NCBI GenBank assembly: GCA_018821985.1
Contig: JAHJKP010000021.1
Location: 1-60,439, forward strand
From: Pseudomonadota bacterium
Lineage (GTDB): Bacteria > Desulfobacterota > Desulfobulbia > Desulfobulbales > Desulfocapsaceae
DNA: 60,439 nt
Direction of reading: 5' to 3'
A program made the position numbers and the translations under genes. Below are positions 7,956 through 18,900 of the stretch, one piece after another. Below the pieces are notes generated by a model. It did not search any database and was not told the origin of the DNA. It worked only from the letters and a program-made list of their open reading frames with translations. Numbering within the stretch: the stretch's first letter is position 1; each line of letters opens with the position of its first letter.

Positions 7956-9017
7956 CTAGGGAATTCGTGTTCCAGGCACATAACTGCAAAAGGGTTCTTG
8001 GGCCAGATAGTCGCCGGTCATGGCGTAGGCCCGTGCCCGACAGCCGCCGCAGACATTGACATATTCACAGCGCCCGCAGTTGTCCTTGTAGCCCTTGAAG
8101 TCTCGCAGCTCATGGAAAAGGGAAGAATTCTCCCAGATCTCTTTGAAGGAGAGCTCCTTCAGATTACCGGCAGACTTGGGAAAATAGCTGCAGGGCAGGA
8201 TGTTTTCGTCCACGTCAATCAGGCAGATGAGCTGACCGGCCAGACAGCCTTTGGAGCCGCCTGTCGAAAATTTCAGATTACGTCGTTTGAAAGCGCTCCC
8301 CTCTTCTTTGGCCTTCTGTCTGACGATTCGGTAGTAATGGGGGGCACAGGTTGGGCGCATCAGCAGTTCGTTTTCTTCCTTTTCCACCTGGTAATGCCAT
8401 TCTAGAATCTCGTCATACATCTTTTCCGGGATCAGCTCTTCCATGATATTCTCGCCGCGGCCTGTGGGTACGATCATGAACATGTACCAGGCAGAGGCGC
8501 CAAGGGATTTGACCAGTTGATAGATTTCAGGGATCTCTTTCCTGTTGCGGGCGGTAAAGGAGGAGTTGATCAGGAAGGGGATTTTGTTTTCATTAAAGAG
8601 GCGGATGGCGTTCATGGTTCCCGCAAAGGCGCCTGCCTGATTCCTGAAATTGTCGTGGGTTTCGGCCTTGGCGCCGTCCAGACTGAGAGATACCATCTTG
8701 ATATCGGCGTCCTTGATTTGCGTGCAGATATCCTGAGTCACTAGGGTACCATTGGTGGCGAGGCACATGCGCAGGCCTTTGGCGGCGCCATATTTGGCGA
8801 TTTCAAAGACATCCTTACGCAACAGTGGCTCTCCGCCGGAGAGCACCACCACCGGGTTGGCATAGGAAACGATATCATCGAGGATGCGGGTGGCCTCGGT
8901 GAAGGGAAAGTCGGGATGATCCTCCACCTCAAGGGTGGAGGAAGAGCGGCAGTGGACGCATTTCAGGTTACACCTCCTGGTGATCTCCCAGGCTATCCAT
9001 TTAGGTTCAAATTCCAT
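7956..9017 (-). CDS. ahbD: Radical SAM haem b synthase, AhbD type
   Basis: Radical-SAM/SPASM enzyme of 353 residues. AhbD converts Fe-coproporphyrin III into protohaem by oxidative decarboxylation of two propionates, the last step of the sirohaem-dependent haem pathway of sulfate reducers and archaea. The SAM-cluster motif is C16-x3-C20-x2-C23 after the strongly AhbD-like [23 protein letters not shown] is the glycine-rich SAM site. C-terminal auxiliary-cluster cysteines are at 258, 265, 276, 314, 317, 323, 326 and 344, ending [20 protein letters not shown]. AhbC/NirJ paralogues are similar, so AhbD is the best but not the only reading. ATG 9017 opens directly onto the conserved domain. AhbA/B and AhbC are not in the window. 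It is transcribed away from grpE. Confidence 0.85.
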   Translation of the reverse strand: MEFEPKWIAWEITRRCNLKCVHCRSSSTLEVEDHPDFPFTEATRILDDIVSYANPVVVLSGGEPLLRKDVFEIAKYGAAKGLRMCLATNGTLVTQDICTQIKDADIKMVSLSLDGAKAETHDNFRNQAGAFAGTMNAIRLFNENKIPFLINSSFTARNRKEIPEIYQLVKSLGASAWYMFMIVPTGRGENIMEELIPEKMYDEILEWHYQVEKEENELLMRPTCAPHYYRIVRQKAKEEGSAFKRRNLKFSTGGSKGCLAGQLICLIDVDENILPCSYFPKSAGNLKELSFKEIWENSSLFHELRDFKGYKDNCGRCEYVNVCGGCRARAYAMTGDYLAQEPFCSYVPGTRIP

Positions 9018-9371
9018 ACTGCTGCTCCGCTATAATGTGGCGTTATTGCTGAAAAGATATACCAGATATTTTATGACACTATATTGTCTTTTGTTTAAAA
9101 TCTCAAGGTACCTTCAAAAAAATGTCTTTGTGTCCAGTGATTGTTACATTGATACTGCTGATCTTTGCGGTGGTTAAAGAACACTTTTTTTAAAAAGAGT
9201 AACTAATGGAATCAGAACATGTTCATCTTTTTCCTGTCTTGACAATGAAGATGGGCTACTTATTGTTCGCTCATGTTGTAAGTCAATAACAGCAAGCGTT
9301 CATGAATCATGGGCCGCTTTGCTGTGGTTGTGGGGCGTGTTACTTGTTATATTGAGAAAGTGGAGGAACAT
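9018..9371. promoter_or_regulatory. Divergent intergenic region with a candidate grpE promoter
   Basis: This region separates ahbD (minus) from grpE (plus). A sigma-70-like pair reads plus: TTGACA at 9239-9244 and TATTGT at 9261-9266, spaced 16. No CIRCE element (TTAGCACTC-N9-GAGTGCTAA) is visible, nor a good sigma-32 site, so heat control of grpE cannot be read off the DNA. The minus-strand ahbD promoter is not evident. Confidence 0.4.
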
Positions 9372-9953
9372 GTGAGTAAAGAGCAAGAAAAGGACGTGAC
9401 TCTGGAAAAAATGGAAGAGCATGCCGTTGAAGAATCGGAACAATCCGCAGCCCAGGATACAGTGGTGGCTGTGGAAGAAATGCTGGCTGCAGCTCAGAAA
9501 GAAATAGCTGGATATCAGGATAAGATGCTGCGGGCTGCCGCTGAATTTGACAATTATAAAAAACGGATGGAGCGGGATCGCAATACGGCCATGAAGTATG
9601 CAGGTGAGCATATCTTGCGAGAAATATTACCCGTTGTTGATAATCTGGAACGAGCACTTTCTCAGGGTGCTGTGCCGGGAGTTGATGCAGAGACGAATCT
9701 GGCAGCCCTGCTGGAAGGGGTGCAGCTCACCTTGAAAAGCCTGCTGGCGGTCTTGGAGAAGTTTGAGGTGAAGGCTATTGAGAGTGTCGGTCTGCCCTTT
9801 GATCCCAATATCCAGGAGGCTCTGGTTATGGAGCCCAGTGATGTGGTTCCGGCCAGTCATGTGGTGAGTGAGTTTGAAAAGGGGTATTCTTATAAAGACC
9901 GTTTGTTGCGTGTTGCCAAGGTGATTGTTTCATCAGGCAAGGCTGCGTCTTGA
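9372..9953 (+). CDS. grpE: Nucleotide exchange factor GrpE
   Basis: GrpE releases ADP from DnaK and so resets the chaperone cycle; it is a cytoplasmic dimer. An acidic N-terminal tail leads into a long helix (MLRAAAEFDNYKKRMERD is the family signature) and the C-terminal beta domain (VGLPFDPNIQEALVM, GYSYKDRLLRVAKVIVS). GTG 9372 is preferred because GGAGG at 9362-9366 lies 5 bases upstream; this gives 193 residues. An ATG at 9309 would add 21 unconserved residues. dnaK follows after about 200 bases. hrcA, often upstream of grpE, is absent here. Confidence 0.94.
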   Translation: MSKEQEKDVTLEKMEEHAVEESEQSAAQDTVVAVEEMLAAAQKEIAGYQDKMLRAAAEFDNYKKRMERDRNTAMKYAGEHILREILPVVDNLERALSQGAVPGVDAETNLAALLEGVQLTLKSLLAVLEKFEVKAIESVGLPFDPNIQEALVMEPSDVVPASHVVSEFEKGYSYKDRLLRVAKVIVSSGKAAS

Positions 9954-10149
9954 TTTTCGTTTCAAACCAGGAAAGGATATACGCTTCTCTTGACAAAAGT
10001 AGGATGATACACATTGTAATATCGTTTCTTTGAGATGAGAGTTTGGTACCGGCTTCCCAGTGGAAGCATTGAATAAAAATTGAAATTGACAACAAAGGTC
10101 GTTGATAAAATGACCTCTATTATATCTTGATACAAGGAGTGATACTATT

Positions 10150-12057
10150 ATGGGAAAGATAATTGGAATAGATCTGGGAACGACCAACTCATGCGTGGCC
10201 ATTATGGAAGGCGGCGATCCCAAGGTCATAGCCAATGTTGAGGGGAATCGGACAACTCCTTCGATTGTGGCCTTCAGTGATAATAATGAGCGTATTGTGG
10301 GGCAGGTTGCTAAACGTCAGGCGGTCACCAATCCCGAGCGTACTCTCTATGCAGTCAAACGTTTGATCGGCCGTAATTTCAGCGATGCCGAGGTGAAAAA
10401 GTCTGTTGAAATCAGTCCATTCAAGATCGTGTCAGGCAAAGGGGGCGCGGCAAGCATTGAAGTGGATGGCAAGAGCTATACCCCGGCCGAGGTTTCAGCC
10501 ATGATCCTTGGCAAGATGAAGAAGACTGCTGAAGAATATCTGGGGGAAGAGGTGACCGATGCCGTTGTCACCGTTCCCGCCTATTTCAACGATGCCCAGC
10601 GTCAGGCCACCAAGGACGCCGGAAAGATAGCAGGTCTCAATGTGCTGAGGATCATCAACGAGCCGACAGCCGCTTCTCTGGCCTATGGTCTTGATAAAAA
10701 AGGCGAGGAAAAAATTGCGGTTTTTGATCTTGGCGGTGGTACTTTTGACGTCTCCGTTCTTGAGATTGGTGATGGTGTCTTCGAGGTAAAATCCACGAAC
10801 GGGGATACATTCCTTGGTGGTGAAGATTTTGATATGCGGATTGTCAACTGGCTGGCCGATGAGTTTAACCGGAGTCAGGGTATCGATCTGCGCAACGATA
10901 AAATGGCTCTCCAACGCTTGAAGGAAGAGGCGGAAAAGGCCAAGATGGAACTCTCCACTACCATGGAGACTGATATCAATCTTCCCTTTATTACCGCAGA
11001 TGCCTCTGGTCCCAAGCATCTGAATATTAAGCTGAGCCGGGCCAAACTTGAGAGTCTGGTCGATGACCTGATTGAGCGGACCGTGGCTCCCTGCCGTACG
11101 GCGTTGAAGGATGCTGGGCTGACCGCCAAGGATATTGACGAGATCATCCTTGTGGGCGGCATGACCCGTATGCCCAAGGTTCAGGCCAAGGTCAAGGAGA
11201 TCTTTGGCAAAGAACCGCATAAGGGCGTGAATCCTGATGAGGTTGTGGCCATAGGCGCGGCTATTCAGGGCGGTGTGCTGGGCGGAGATGTCAAAGATGT
11301 GCTGTTGCTCGATGTGACCCCTCTTTCTCTTGGTATTGAGACCCTGGGTGGTGTTACCACCAAATTGATTGAGAAGAATACCACCATCCCCACCAAGAAG
11401 AGTCAGATCTTCTCGACGGCGGCTGACAATCAGCCGGCGGTATCCATCCATGTTCTGCAGGGTGAGCGGGAGATGGCCCAGGATAACAAGACCATCGGTC
11501 GTTTCGAGCTGTCCGACATCCCCATGGCTCCTCGTGGTGTTCCACAGATTGAGGTCTCTTTCGATCTTGATGCTAATGGTATCCTCCATGTCTCGGCCAA
11601 AGACCTGGGTACAGGCAAGGAGCAGTCCATCCGCATTACCGCCTCTTCTGGTCTTTCCAAGGAAGATATCGAGAAGATGACCCGGGACGCCGAGATGCAT
11701 GCCGAGGAGGATCATAAGCGGCGGGAGCTGGTCGATACCCGTAATAATGCTGATGCCATGATTCACGCGACCCAGAAGAGTCTCAAGGATCTTGGTGACA
11801 AGGTGGATGCTGATACTAAGGCCAATGTGGAAAAAGAGATTGAGAAGGTAAAGGCTGCCGCTACTGGTGATGATATTGAGGCGCTGAAGAGTGCAGTTGA
11901 GGCGCTGACCACGGCCTCGCATAAGTTGGCTGAGCTCATGTATGCGCAGGCCTCGCAGCATGGGGCCGATGCAGCTGGTGGTGCCCCTGGTGATGCTCCC
12001 AAGGATGACGATGTCGTTGATGCCGATTTTGAAGAGGTCAAAGACGATAAGAAGTAA
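10150..12057 (+). CDS. dnaK: Chaperone protein DnaK (Hsp70)
   Basis: Hsp70 of 635 residues: an ATPase domain (about 1-385) and a substrate-binding domain with helical lid (about 390-610). Visible motifs are [12 protein letters not shown] at the N-terminus, [27 protein letters not shown], the linker region [15 protein letters not shown], and the C-terminal [17 protein letters not shown], which is typical of bacterial DnaK. ATG 10150 follows AAGGAG at a long 10-base spacing. With GrpE just upstream it forms the exchange pair, while dnaJ is not adjacent; trpS is the next gene. The 196-base gap after grpE contains a TTGACA at 10086-10091 but no good partner box, so a second promoter is possible only. 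A strong terminator follows. Confidence 0.98.
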   Translation: MGKIIGIDLGTTNSCVAIMEGGDPKVIANVEGNRTTPSIVAFSDNNERIVGQVAKRQAVTNPERTLYAVKRLIGRNFSDAEVKKSVEISPFKIVSGKGGAASIEVDGKSYTPAEVSAMILGKMKKTAEEYLGEEVTDAVVTVPAYFNDAQRQATKDAGKIAGLNVLRIINEPTAASLAYGLDKKGEEKIAVFDLGGGTFDVSVLEIGDGVFEVKSTNGDTFLGGEDFDMRIVNWLADEFNRSQGIDLRNDKMALQRLKEEAEKAKMELSTTMETDINLPFITADASGPKHLNIKLSRAKLESLVDDLIERTVAPCRTALKDAGLTAKDIDEIILVGGMTRMPKVQAKVKEIFGKEPHKGVNPDEVVAIGAAIQGGVLGGDVKDVLLLDVTPLSLGIETLGGVTTKLIEKNTTIPTKKSQIFSTAADNQPAVSIHVLQGEREMAQDNKTIGRFELSDIPMAPRGVPQIEVSFDLDANGILHVSAKDLGTGKEQSIRITASSGLSKEDIEKMTRDAEMHAEEDHKRRELVDTRNNADAMIHATQKSLKDLGDKVDADTKANVEKEIEKVKAAATGDDIEALKSAVEALTTASHKLAELMYAQASQHGADAAGGAPGDAPKDDDVVDADFEEVKDDKK

Positions 12058-12080
12058 GATGGCTGCTTGCCAGCCAGATC

Positions 12081-12151
12081 GACTTTGTCGCAAAGTCTGA
12101 AAAAAAAAAGGGGGGGTGAGGAAAGAGGATTTTCTCACTCCCTTTTTTTTT
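12081..12151 (+). terminator. Terminator pair downstream of dnaK
   Basis: A short perfect hairpin (7-base arms at 12081-12087 and 12091-12097, TCG loop) comes first. A second inverted repeat follows, in which the A-rich/G-rich tract 12101-12120 pairs with CTCACTCCC plus a T run (12134-12151). The run of T residues makes this a convincing Rho-independent terminator. It separates dnaK from trpS. Confidence 0.8.
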
Positions 12152-12226
12152 GTTTTTACTGTATTGTACTTTGTTTCAATGTCCTTGTAGTTGTTGTATT
12201 AATCCTTTTTCCCCTTCGTTATTGTC

Positions 12227-13192
12227 ATGAAAATTTTATCTGGAATCCAACCCTCCGGTCAGCTCCATATCGGAAATTACTTTGGTATGATGAAGTCCAT
12301 GATTGCTCAGATGGAGAGTTCTGAGCTCTATGTCTTCATCGTTGATCTGCATGCCATGACCTCTGTCCATGACCGTGATCGTCTTACCACCGGTACCCTT
12401 GAGGCCGCCGCCGATTTTCTGGCCCTGGGACTTGATCCAGAGAGATGTATCTTCTGGGTGCAGTCGGATGTGCCGGAGGTGTGTGAACTCTCCTGGGTTC
12501 TCTCCACCATCGCTCCCATGGGTCTTATTGAACGCTGTCATTCCTATAAAGACAAGGTAGCCAATGGTATTGAGGCCAGTCATGGACTTTTTTCTTATCC
12601 GGTGCTTATGGCCGCTGACATCCTGCTCTATCAGGCAGACCAGGTTCCTGTTGGGCAGGATCAGAAACAGCACCTGGAGGTTGCCCGTGATCTGGCCCAG
12701 AAGTTTAACAATACATTTGGTGAGACCTTTGTTGTACCTGAACCTGCCATCAGTAAGGAAACGGCTATCGTTCCCGGTCTCGATGGCCGCAAGATGTCCA
12801 AATCCTATGGCAATACCATTCCGATCTTTCTGGAGGGAAAGGCCCTGAAGAAAAGGGTCATGGCCATTGAGACCGATGCCACGCCGGTGGAAGATCCGAA
12901 GGATCCCGATAAGTGTAACCTCTTTGCCATGTTGAAACTCTTCGCCACTCCTGAACGATTGCAGGAGGTGCATGAACTCTATGTGGGTGGGGGAGCTGCC
13001 TATGGCTATATCAAATTGGAGTTGCTGGATCTTATCAGTGATTGTTTTGCAGAAGCCAGGAGAAAAAGGGCTGAATATCTTGCTGATCCTGCCATGTTGC
13101 GGGAGATCCTGAAAAAGGGGGCTGATAAGGCGCGCGCTAAGGCCATGGTGACCCTCGACCTGGTGCGCGATCGGGTAGGATTTAAATACTGA
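12227..13192 (+). CDS. trpS: Tryptophanyl-tRNA synthetase
   Basis: Class I aminoacyl-tRNA synthetase that charges tRNA-Trp. The ATP-binding HIGH-type signature is PSGQLHIGN (9-17) and the second signature is GRKMSKS (187-193). LYQADQVPVGQDQKQHLE is the family's conserved central segment. The 321-residue length fits compact bacterial TrpS. ATG 12227 opens directly on the conserved MKILSGIQPSG; no clear Shine-Dalgarno precedes it. It lies between two strong terminators and is therefore probably a single-gene transcript. No leader tRNA-responsive element (T-box) is visible in the 75 bases upstream. Confidence 0.98.
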   Translation: MKILSGIQPSGQLHIGNYFGMMKSMIAQMESSELYVFIVDLHAMTSVHDRDRLTTGTLEAAADFLALGLDPERCIFWVQSDVPEVCELSWVLSTIAPMGLIERCHSYKDKVANGIEASHGLFSYPVLMAADILLYQADQVPVGQDQKQHLEVARDLAQKFNNTFGETFVVPEPAISKETAIVPGLDGRKMSKSYGNTIPIFLEGKALKKRVMAIETDATPVEDPKDPDKCNLFAMLKLFATPERLQEVHELYVGGGAAYGYIKLELLDLISDCFAEARRKRAEYLADPAMLREILKKGADKARAKAMVTLDLVRDRVGFKY

Positions 13193-13232
13193 AAAAACAG
13201 GTAGAAAAGGTCAGGAAAAACCCTGGGCTAAA

Positions 13233-13286
13233 CAAAGCAAAAAGGCTTTATCCGAAAACGGATAAAGCCTTTTTGCTTTGTTTTTT
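13233..13286. terminator. Perfect bidirectional terminator between trpS and the PPIase gene
   Basis: Arms of 22 bases (13233-13254 and 13259-13280) are perfectly complementary around an AAAA loop and are followed by a T run to 13286. Internal A/T tracts at the stem base allow it to stop transcription from both trpS (plus) and the convergent isomerase gene (minus). Confidence 0.9.
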
Positions 13287-13328
13287 ATGAAAGTCTGTAG
13301 GTCGTTTCAGCCCGACTACTACACGTGC

Positions 13329-14363
13329 CTAAAAATCAACCAGTTCTACGTCAAAGACCATGGTGGCGTTGGGAGGAATCGGGCCACGTCCTGATGGACC
13401 ATAGCCAAGATCTGCCGGGATGATGAGGACCCGCTTTTCGCCTTTAGTCATGGCCAAGAAAGCCTCATCCCATCCTTTGATCACCCGGCCCTGGCCAACG
13501 GGAAAGCTGATTGGTTCGCCGCGGTCATAGGAACTGTCAAATTTGGTACCATCCAGAAGCTTACCGGTATAGTGGGCCTTGACCATGGCACCAGAGGCAG
13601 GGGTGTCGGTACCAACACCTTTCTGGGTGACTACATATTGGAGGCCGGAGGGAGTGGTAATGGCATCGGGCCACTGTTGCTTGATCTGTTTGACACTGGA
13701 TTCCATGGCTGCCAGCTCTTTTTCTCTGGCTCGTTTATCCATGCTGCCAAGCAGGGTGTCAAAGGCTGCCTGGTCACTCTTGAAGGCCTCGGCCTTTGCA
13801 CCTACTCGAATAATCTCCACCGATTTCAGTTTGTCATTGCCCTGGATTTTATTGACAACGTCCTGACCTTCAACCACATGGCCAAAAACCGTGTGTTTGC
13901 CGTCCAGCCATGGAGTGGCAATATGGGTGATGAAAAATTGGCTGCCATTGGTTCCGGGTCCGGCATTGGCCATGGAGAGGATTCCCGGGCCACTGTGTGT
14001 CAGGGTGGGGTCAAACTCGTCGGGGAAGGTATAGCCGGGGCCGCCGGTGCCAGTACCCAAAGGGCAGCCGCCTTGAATCATGAAGTCAGGAATAACCCTG
14101 TGGAAGGTCAGATTGTCATAGAATCTGGCTCCTCCTTTGCCGGCACCACCACCGAGTTCTTTAGTACCCTCGGCCAAGCCTACAAAATTGGCTACAGTGA
14201 GTGGGGTTTTTTCAAATTCCAAGGTGCAGATGATGTCGCCTTTCCCGGTGATAAATTTGGCGTACAGGCCATCTTTTAGTTGCGTCTCAGCCATGAGTGT
14301 TCCTCCCGATAGAATGAATAAAAGAGTAAAGGTGTAAAATAATAAAAATTTGATTTTGTACAT
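13329..14363 (-). CDS. Exported cyclophilin-FKBP fusion peptidyl-prolyl isomerase
   Basis: The 344-residue protein joins two unrelated proline isomerase folds. A signal peptide (about 1-24, hydrophobic [15 protein letters not shown]) suggests the periplasm. The cyclophilin domain (about 35-187) shows [13 protein letters not shown] (87-99), the NGSQFFI active-site segment (139-145) and [13 protein letters not shown] helical linker (190-235) leads to an FKBP domain (about 255-344) with [28 protein letters not shown] and [22 protein letters not shown], matching the usual binding-pocket aromatics. ATG 14363 has AGGAG 6 bases upstream. It is a single gene facing trpS. Most bacteria carry these domains as separate proteins; fusions are known but uncommon. 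Confidence 0.93.
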   Translation of the reverse strand: MYKIKFLLFYTFTLLFILSGGTLMAETQLKDGLYAKFITGKGDIICTLEFEKTPLTVANFVGLAEGTKELGGGAGKGGARFYDNLTFHRVIPDFMIQGGCPLGTGTGGPGYTFPDEFDPTLTHSGPGILSMANAGPGTNGSQFFITHIATPWLDGKHTVFGHVVEGQDVVNKIQGNDKLKSVEIIRVGAKAEAFKSDQAAFDTLLGSMDKRAREKELAAMESSVKQIKQQWPDAITTPSGLQYVVTQKGVGTDTPASGAMVKAHYTGKLLDGTKFDSSYDRGEPISFPVGQGRVIKGWDEAFLAMTKGEKRVLIIPADLGYGPSGRGPIPPNATMVFDVELVDF

Positions 14364-14748
14364 GGTTTCTCCTGTGTGTAAGGGTAAGCCGTCGTTCCAA
14401 AAAAAGCGAAATATCCTGTTGTTGTGACCAGCATACGGGAGTTGTGGGGTAACCGGAAATATGTTGATTGTCTAGTGGAAATCGCTACGTATGAGAGTTG
14501 AAGATGAATAATCAGGCAGTTGCAACTTGTCAATCATAAATCAGGATTGCAGTGGTGTACAGTGTTGGTTTCACGTTTCTGCTTCCCGATTCTGATTGAC
14601 TTGAGGTGCTATTCCGGGTTAAATGTTATGGTTTTGTCGTTTTGATTTGCATTTTTTGAAAGAGATGAGATTCCCGCGAGTTTTTATAGAGTCACGAGCC
14701 TGCAAGGATAATATAATTCTCTCTTATTAGAGAAAGATAGGGAAACAT
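14364..14748. promoter_or_regulatory. carA: Intergenic region upstream of carA with a candidate promoter
   Basis: This is a 385-base divergent region. A good plus-strand box pair is TTGACT (14596-14601) and TTAAAT (14619-14624), spaced 17. A 6-base hairpin (14717-14722 with 14729-14734) lies just before the carA ribosome site. No PyrR, arginine-operator or purine-operator sequence is recognisable. The rest holds nothing I can identify. Confidence 0.35.
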
Positions 14749-15879
14749 ATGAAAGCATTGATAGCCCTGGAAGATGGGACCATTTTTGAAGGTGAGTCCT
14801 TTACTGGAAGAGGTGAGGCCATCGGCGAGATGGTCTTCAACACCTCCATGAGCGGATATCAGGAGATCCTTACGGATCCCTCCTATACTGGTCAGATTGT
14901 GACCATGACCTATCCTCTCATTGGAAATTATGGAGTGAACAGCGAGGATATGGAGTCGGCTGCTGTACATCCCAAGGCCTTTCTGGTGCGGGAGTATAAT
15001 GTGACGCCATCTAATTTTCGCTCTGAGCAGACCCTTGCCCAGTTTCTTGAGAGTTATGGTGTTCTTGGGGTGGAGGGGTTTGACACCAGAGCGCTGGTGC
15101 GGCATATCCGCACGGTGGGAGCACTAAAGGCCATTGTCTCCACTGAGGATCTGGATAAGGGTTCTCTGGTTAAACGGGCAAAGGAGTGGGGCGGCCTGCT
15201 TGGTCAGGATATGGTCCAGAAGGTGACCTGTGATCAGCCCTATGGTTGGGCGGACAACAGGCCGGTGCCCGGCACCAGTTTCTCCACCGTCCAGACAGGA
15301 ATGAATAATCCTCTCAAGGTCGTTGCCCTTGATTGCGGAATCAAATTTAATCAGCTCCGCATCATGACTGAGAAGGGGTGCCAGGTTCAGGTGGTTCCGG
15401 CCACAACCGATGCTCAGACCATTTTGGCCATGGAGCCGGATGGCGTCTTCCTGTCAAACGGGCCAGGGGATCCTGCCGGAGTGCAGGGCGTGGTGGAGAC
15501 GGTGCAAGCACTTCTTGGGAAAACACCTATCTTCGGAATATGCCTTGGTCATCAGATCCTGGGACTTGCCTATGGCGCTTCCACCTATAAATTGAAATTC
15601 GGCCATCGCGGCGGAAATCAACCGGTCAAGGATCTGACCACAGGGCATGTGGAGATCACCTCGCAGAACCATGGCTTTACTGTGGATCTGGACAGTTTGG
15701 ATAAAGAGGTCATTGAGTTGACCCATATCAACCTGAACGACGGCAGCCTCGAAGGGATGCGGCATCGGCTGTATCCTGCATTTTCCGTTCAGTATCATCC
15801 CGAACATGCCCCCGGACCTCACGATTCATTGTATCTTTTTGACCGATTTGTCGAGATGATGCGAAGTGAAAAAGCTTAA
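14749..15879 (+). CDS. carA: Carbamoyl phosphate synthase small (glutaminase) subunit
   Basis: CarA hydrolyses glutamine and passes ammonia to CarB for carbamoyl phosphate, the precursor of pyrimidines and arginine. The N-terminal CPSase domain carries MVFNTSMSGYQEILTDPSY. The C-terminal class I glutaminase has LSNGPGDP, the nucleophile Cys265 in FGICLGHQI, and His350/Glu352 in QYHPEHAPGP, so it is a complete, active-looking enzyme of 376 residues. A purine-rich TAGGGA lies just upstream of ATG 14749. carB follows after 87 bases, the standard two-subunit arrangement. Confidence 0.97.
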   Translation: MKALIALEDGTIFEGESFTGRGEAIGEMVFNTSMSGYQEILTDPSYTGQIVTMTYPLIGNYGVNSEDMESAAVHPKAFLVREYNVTPSNFRSEQTLAQFLESYGVLGVEGFDTRALVRHIRTVGALKAIVSTEDLDKGSLVKRAKEWGGLLGQDMVQKVTCDQPYGWADNRPVPGTSFSTVQTGMNNPLKVVALDCGIKFNQLRIMTEKGCQVQVVPATTDAQTILAMEPDGVFLSNGPGDPAGVQGVVETVQALLGKTPIFGICLGHQILGLAYGASTYKLKFGHRGGNQPVKDLTTGHVEITSQNHGFTVDLDSLDKEVIELTHINLNDGSLEGMRHRLYPAFSVQYHPEHAPGPHDSLYLFDRFVEMMRSEKA

Positions 15880-15966
15880 GTTGTAGTGATTGTTTAGTAT
15901 AACGTTTTTATATCTATAATATTTTAAGGCCTCAATCCATAAAACCTAATATTTTTTGATGATCCC

Positions 15967-18900
15967 ATGCCAAAACGAACAGATATCCACAAGATCCTCA
16001 TCATTGGCTCTGGTCCCATTATTATCAGTCAAGCCTGTGAATTTGATTATTCGGGTGCCCAGGCGGTCAAGGCACTGAAGGAAGAGGGGTACGAGGTCGT
16101 TCTGATCAACTCCAATCCTGCTACCATCATGACCGATCCGGAACTTGCCGATCGTACCTATATCGAGCCCATTACCCCGGAGATGGTGACCAAGGTTATT
16201 GAAAAGGAACGGCCTGACGCCCTGCTGCCCACCCTTGGCGGACAGACTGCACTGAATACTGCCATTAAGCTGGCCGAATCTGGTGTCCTTGACAAGTACA
16301 ATGTGGAAATGCTGGCTGCTAAGGTTGATGTTATCAGAAAGGCGGAGGGACGTGAAGAGTTCCGGGCGGCCATGCAGGCCATTGGGCTCAAGGTGCCTGA
16401 ATCAGCCATTGTTCATACTCTGGAAGATGCCATGGCTGCCGGTGATGCCATTGGCTTCCCGGTTATTGTCCGTCCCAGTTTCACTCTTGGCGGAACCGGC
16501 GGCGGTGTGGCTTATAACCGTCAGGAATTGGAAGCTCTGTCTTCGTCCGGACTGGATTTGTCGATGACCACCGAGATCATGGTCGAACGCAGTCTTCTTG
16601 GTTGGAAAGAGTTTGAACTTGAGGTGATGCGCGACTGCAAGGACAATGTGGTTATCATCTGCTCCATTGAAAATATGGACGCTATGGGGGTGCATACCGG
16701 TGACTCTATTACCGTGGCACCAGCCCAGACCTTGACCGATCGCGAATATCAGGAGATGCGAGATGCGGCCATTGCCATTATCAGAGAGATCGGCGTTGAG
16801 ACCGGTGGGTCCAATGTACAGTTTGCTGTCAATCCACAAGACGGCGAGTTGATGATCATTGAGATGAACCCCAGAGTTTCCAGGAGTTCGGCCCTGGCCT
16901 CCAAGGCCACCGGTTTTCCCATTGCCAAGATTGCTGCCAAGCTGGCCGTCGGTTTTACCCTAGATGAGATCAAAAATGATATTACCCGGGAGACTTATGC
17001 CTCTTTTGAGCCGACCATAGATTATTGTGTGGTCAAGATTCCCCGTTTTACCTTTGAGAAATTTCCGGAGGCCGAGGATATACTGAGCACCGCCATGAAA
17101 TCCGTAGGTGAGACCATGGCCATTGGCCGGACCTTCAAGGAGGCCTTTCAGAAGGCCATGCGCTCGCTGGAGACCGGTCGGGCTGGCTTTGGGGCTGACG
17201 GCAAGGAGAGACTTGATCATCTCGAACTCTTTGAACTGGAATCGGGCCTGCGGATACCAAGCTCCAAGCGGGTATCCTATCTCCATGAGGCGCTCATGCG
17301 GGGAATGACCGTTGATCATATCTATAACCTGACTCAGATCGACCCCTGGTTCCTGCGAAACCTTGAACAGATCGTGGCCCTGGAGCATGAGATCCGGCAG
17401 CAGAATCTGCCGGGGATGAATCGTGAATTCTTGAAAAAATGTAAACAATACGGATTCTCGGATACTCAGCTTGCCTTTCTCACCGGTAGCTCCGGCAATG
17501 AGGTACGTACGCTCCGGAAGCAACTGGGGGTCGTACCGGTCTATAAACTGGTTGATACCTGTGCCGCAGAGTTTGAATCCTATACCCCCTATTATTATTC
17601 CACCTATGAGCAGGAGAATGAGGCCAGCAGGTCGGACCGGAAAAAGGTCATGATCCTTGGCGGCGGGCCTAACAGGATCGGTCAGGGGATAGAATTTGAT
17701 TATTGTTGCGTCCATGCGGCCTTTGCCCTGGCTGAGATCGGTGTTGAGTCGATCATGGTCAATTCCAATCCCGAGACCGTCTCCACCGACTATGACACCT
17801 CGGACAAGCTCTATTTCGAGCCACTGACCCTGGAAGATGTGATGAACATTATTGATCTGGAAAGGCCGGATGGGGTTATCGTCCAGTTCGGCGGTCAGAC
17901 CCCGTTGAATCTGGCCGTGGCCCTGGCAGAGGCAGGTGTGCCCATTATTGGAACTCCGCCGGATTCCATTGATCGGGCGGAGGACCGCAAGCGTTTTCAG
18001 CAGTTTCTGCAGAAGCTGAATCTGCGTCAGCCCAATAATGATACGGTTTATACCTTGGAGGAAGCCCTCAGTGTCGCCGCGCAGATTGGCTATCCCGTGG
18101 TGGTCCGGCCCTCGTATGTTTTGGGAGGCCGGGATATGCGGATTGTTTACAGTGAACAGGGCATTCGTGAATTCATGGCTAAACCGGGCATGGCAGACAA
18201 TAAGCATCCTGTCTTGATCGATAAGTTTCTGGAGGATGCCATCGAGGTGGATGTTGATGCCATCTGTGATGGGAAAAAAACCATTATCGGTGGGATTATG
18301 GAGCATATTGAGGAGGCCGGCATTCATTCCGGCGACTCTTCCTGTGTTCTGCCGCCGCATACCCTGTCTCCGCAGCTTATTGAAGAGATTAAGCAGGCTA
18401 CTCGGGCCATGGCTGAAGAGCTTGGTGTGATTGGTCTGATGAATGTTCAATACGCGGTCAAAGATGAGGACCTCTATATCCTTGAGGTTAATCCCCGTGC
18501 CTCCCGAACGGTTCCCTTTGTCAGCAAGGCTACCGGAGTACCTCTGGCTAAAATGGCCACTAAAGTGATGATGGGTATGACCCTTGAACAGCAGGGATTG
18601 AACACCGAGGTGACGATAAAACATTGGGCGGTCAAAGAGGCGGTCTTTCCTTTTGACCGATTCAAGAACGTGGACACCCTGCTTGGGCCTGAGATGAAAT
18701 CCACCGGAGAGGTGATGGGGATTGATGATAATCTGGGGCTGGCTCTTGCCAAGGCGCAACTAGCTGCCGGAGTAACTTTACCTGTCTCGGGTACGGTATT
18801 TCTCAGTGTGCGTGATGGAGACAAGGAAGGAATTCTCGAAGCGGCAAGACAACTGGTGGAGATGAAATTTACACTTCTTGCCACCAAGGGAACGGCAAAC

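Noticed and set aside
9018-9371. CIRCE or sigma-32 heat-shock site upstream of grpE
   Set aside because: Neither the CIRCE inverted repeat nor a CTTGAAA/CCCCAT pair could be found.
10495-12138. 547-codon open frame on the strand opposite dnaK
   Set aside because: It lies wholly in antisense to a certain gene, arises from its codon bias and shows no domain.
12236-12973. Minus-strand frame opposite trpS
   Set aside because: Antisense to trpS with low-complexity composition.
16960-18759. 599-codon open frame opposite carB
   Set aside because: An antisense shadow of carB; no recognisable motif or ribosome site.
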